From the NCBI GenBank assembly GCA_052148715.1, contig JBKQHQ010000244.1, positions 1 through 64,000 on the forward strand: a stretch of DNA of 64,000 nucleotides, read 5' to 3'. The translations under genes were made by a program, and so were the position numbers. The notes beneath the pieces were generated by a model that had not been told where the DNA came from, did not search any database, and worked only from the letters and a program-made list of their open reading frames with translations. Positions within the stretch are counted from its first letter, which is position 1. Each line of letters begins with the position of its first letter. This stretch comes from JBKQHQ01 sp052148715 (lineage in GTDB: Bacteria; Pseudomonadota; Alphaproteobacteria; Rhizobiales; Xanthobacteraceae). Positions 62,328 through 64,000 of this stretch are shown piece by piece.

Positions 62328-63104
62328 ATGGCCAAACGCATCATCGATCTTTCCGTGCCACTCAAGGGCGGTATCGCGTCCGATCCCCCGAGCATGCTGC
62401 CCTCGATCACCTATTCCGATCACAAGGCCGGCGCGGAGGAATTCATGCAATTCTTTCCCGGCTTGCGGCCCGAACAGCTGCCGGACGGGCAGGGGCCGGC
62501 GGTCGAGCACGTCAAGCTGACGACCCACAACGGCACGCATTTTGACGCGCCTTGGCACTTCCACAGCACCATGGACCGGGGTAAGCCGGCGCTGACGATC
62601 GATCAAGTGCCGCTCGACTGGTGTTTCTGCGATGGCGTGAAATTCGACTTTCGCGGTAAGCCGGACGGCTATGTTTGCACCGCCGACGATATGCGCGGCG
62701 AGCTCGACCGGATTGGTTATGCGCTCAAGCCGCTCGACATCGTGCTGGTGAATACGGCGGCCGGTACCCGCTATGGCGAACCGGACTACATTGACCGCGG
62801 CTGCGGCATCGGGCGCGAGGCGACGCTGTTTCTCACGAAGCAGGGCGTGCGTGTCACGGGGATCGATGCCTGGAGCTGGGATGCGCCGTTCAGCTTCACG
62901 CGCAAGCGCTTTGCGCAGACCGGGGACGCGAGCATCATCTGGGAAGGTCACAAGGCGAGCCGCGAGATCGGCTATTGCCACATGGAAAAGCTCGCCAATC
63001 TCGACCAACTGCCGGATCACGGCTTCACCGTCTGCTGCTTTCCGGTCAAGATCGAGAAGGCATCGGCCGGATGGACTCGCGCCGTGGCGCTACTGAACGG
63101 TTAG
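62328..63104 (+). CDS. Cyclase family / kynurenine formamidase-like hydrolase
   Basis: A 258-residue metal hydrolase with the family motif HNGTHFDAPWHF at about residue 64, in which the histidines and aspartate bind the metal, and RTRxxxx-type segments later (NTAAGTRYGEPDY and GIGREATLFL). Members include kynurenine formamidase, isatin hydrolase and enzymes on other cyclic amides or lactones. GGGAGG at 62316-62321 supports the ATG at 62328. As the last gene of the transporter operon it probably hydrolyses the imported compound; the substrate is unknown. Confidence 0.9.
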   Translation: MAKRIIDLSVPLKGGIASDPPSMLPSITYSDHKAGAEEFMQFFPGLRPEQLPDGQGPAVEHVKLTTHNGTHFDAPWHFHSTMDRGKPALTIDQVPLDWCFCDGVKFDFRGKPDGYVCTADDMRGELDRIGYALKPLDIVLVNTAAGTRYGEPDYIDRGCGIGREATLFLTKQGVRVTGIDAWSWDAPFSFTRKRFAQTGDASIIWEGHKASREIGYCHMEKLANLDQLPDHGFTVCCFPVKIEKASAGWTRAVALLNG

Positions 63105-63287
63105 GGGGAGTAGCAACTGGGTCGACTTGGCGCCCGCGCTGTGCCGGATTTCCGCGGCAAATCGGCGTCTCCCCGACGTAAAATGCGCTGGGCGGCTCGC
63201 CCGGCGAGCGCGAGCGCTTAACCGGGCCGACAAGGCTCTCGTAAGGCAACGGGTACGGTGGTGGCGAACCAGCTGACGGAGGTCGTT

Positions 63288-64000
63288 TTGCAGTTCCGAG
63301 CTCTCCGAAATCTGAGCGCGTACCGGCTGCTGCATTCGGCGGTGTTGATCGTGGGCGTCCTGGCGCTGAGCGCCATTTCGGTTGTTGAATTGCGCGCCAG
63401 ATTTGAGCCGTTTCTGTCGATTGCACTCTGGAGTTGCTTCTTTTTCTTTGGGTTCGAATGGATCATACGCGGATGGTCTGCCGCGCGCGCGGGAACCCTC
63501 ATCGGCTATCTATTTTCCGCCACCGGGCTCATCGACGCGCTGGCGGTGGCTCCGCTCGCCGTCGCTTTCATGCTCGGCATGCCGCGGGAGACCGCCTGGC
63601 TGCTCGGGTCATTGTGGTTGTTGAAGCTTGCGCCGATTTCGCCCGGGCTGTCGCTGCTCGGCCGCGTCCTTGCGCTCGAAGCGAAGCCGCTGGCGAGCGT
63701 CATGGTGATCTTTTTGGTCATTCTGTTTCTGGCCGCCGTCGCGCTGCATGTGCTCGAGCGCGAAGCGCAGCCGGACAAATTCGGCGATTTGCCCGGAGCG
63801 CTGTGGTGGTCGGTGGCGACGCTCACCACGACGGGATACGGCGATCTCGTTCCGCTGACGCGCATCGGGCGGCTGGTTGCCAGCGTTGTGATGATTGCCG
63901 GTCTCGGCCTGTTCGGGCTGTTGACCGGCATTCTGGCGACCGGCTTCGTCGCTGAGGCGCGTCGACGCGACTTCATTCAGAACTGGGATCTGGTGGCACA
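63288..64000 (+). CDS. Potassium channel protein, N-terminal part (cut by window end)
   Basis: The visible 237 residues form a six-transmembrane potassium channel. The pore reads LWWSVATLTTTGYGDLVP, with selectivity filter T182-G-Y-G185. The last residues (AEARRRDFIQNWDLVA) are the linker that in MlotiK1-like channels leads to a cyclic-nucleotide-binding domain, which would lie beyond the window. The start is uncertain: a TTG at 63288 has GGAGG five bases upstream, while GTG at 63258 or 63261 is also in frame. It is not part of the transporter operon (gap of about 180 bases). Confidence 0.85.
   Translation, partial: MQFRALRNLSAYRLLHSAVLIVGVLALSAISVVELRARFEPFLSIALWSCFFFFGFEWIIRGWSAARAGTLIGYLFSATGLIDALAVAPLAVAFMLGMPRETAWLLGSLWLLKLAPISPGLSLLGRVLALEAKPLASVMVIFLVILFLAAVALHVLEREAQPDKFGDLPGALWWSVATLTTTGYGDLVPLTRIGRLVASVVMIAGLGLFGLLTGILATGFVAEARRRDFIQNWDLVA

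Overview
This is a high-GC alphaproteobacterial chromosome segment, most likely from the Hyphomicrobiales (Bradyrhizobium/Xanthobacteraceae-like). The reasons are an FdsGBACD-type NAD-dependent formate dehydrogenase, a complete Anbu proteasome-like operon, several Liv-type transporters tied to acyl-CoA catabolism, and mosaic palindromic repeats of the kind common in that order. No plasmid, phage, IS or CRISPR genes are visible. Taxonomy is inference from gene content only.

Layout. 1-4.2 kb: end of fdsB, then fdsA, fdhD and fdsD, the catalytic and maturation part of a molybdenum formate dehydrogenase. 4.4-8.4 kb: an ABC-F ATPase, a TauE/SafE exporter and an MFS transporter, followed by a 3' tRNA-Gln fragment. 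8.6-15 kb: a secreted protein of unknown function, a thiolase, an SDR, a CGFS glutaredoxin, a TetR regulator facing a panE remnant across a perfect palindrome, Ogt, an AraC regulator, a VOC protein and a DUF1127 protein. 15.4-19.5 kb: the Anbu operon (circularly permuted ATP-grasp, alpha-E protein, transglutaminase-fold protein, Anbu), in which the transglutaminase has lost its catalytic cysteine.

20-30.7 kb is a minus-strand acyl-CoA operon: PECR-like SDR, carboxyltransferase, acyl-CoA dehydrogenase, enoyl-CoA hydratase and biotin carboxylase. This is the gene order of the acyclic-terpene utilisation genes atuB-C-D-E-F, and it is followed by a DUF849 enzyme, a second acyl-CoA dehydrogenase and an acyl-CoA ligase. 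30.9-37.5 kb: an acyl-CoA ligase and a Liv transporter whose livF survives only as a frameshifted relic. 37.7-45 kb: a second degradative operon (NDP-forming acyl-CoA synthetase, DUF35 protein, thiolase-like protein, crotonase, two acyl-CoA dehydrogenases and one acyl-CoA dehydrogenase relic).

45-50 kb is scarred: two orphan binding proteins, a 3' relic of an acyl-CoA ligase, and a 3' relic of livG. The livG relic and the intact livG are about 160-bp direct repeats enclosing an AT-richer 1.6-kb insert with a two-gene unit (membrane protein plus SLOG-type nucleotide-binding protein). That insert is the best candidate for an undescribed system. 50-57.4 kb: a complete Liv transporter with its own acyl-CoA ligase and TetR regulator. 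57.5-63.1 kb: a MetE-like protein, a NitT/TauT-type ABC transporter and a cyclase-family hydrolase. The window ends inside a potassium channel gene.
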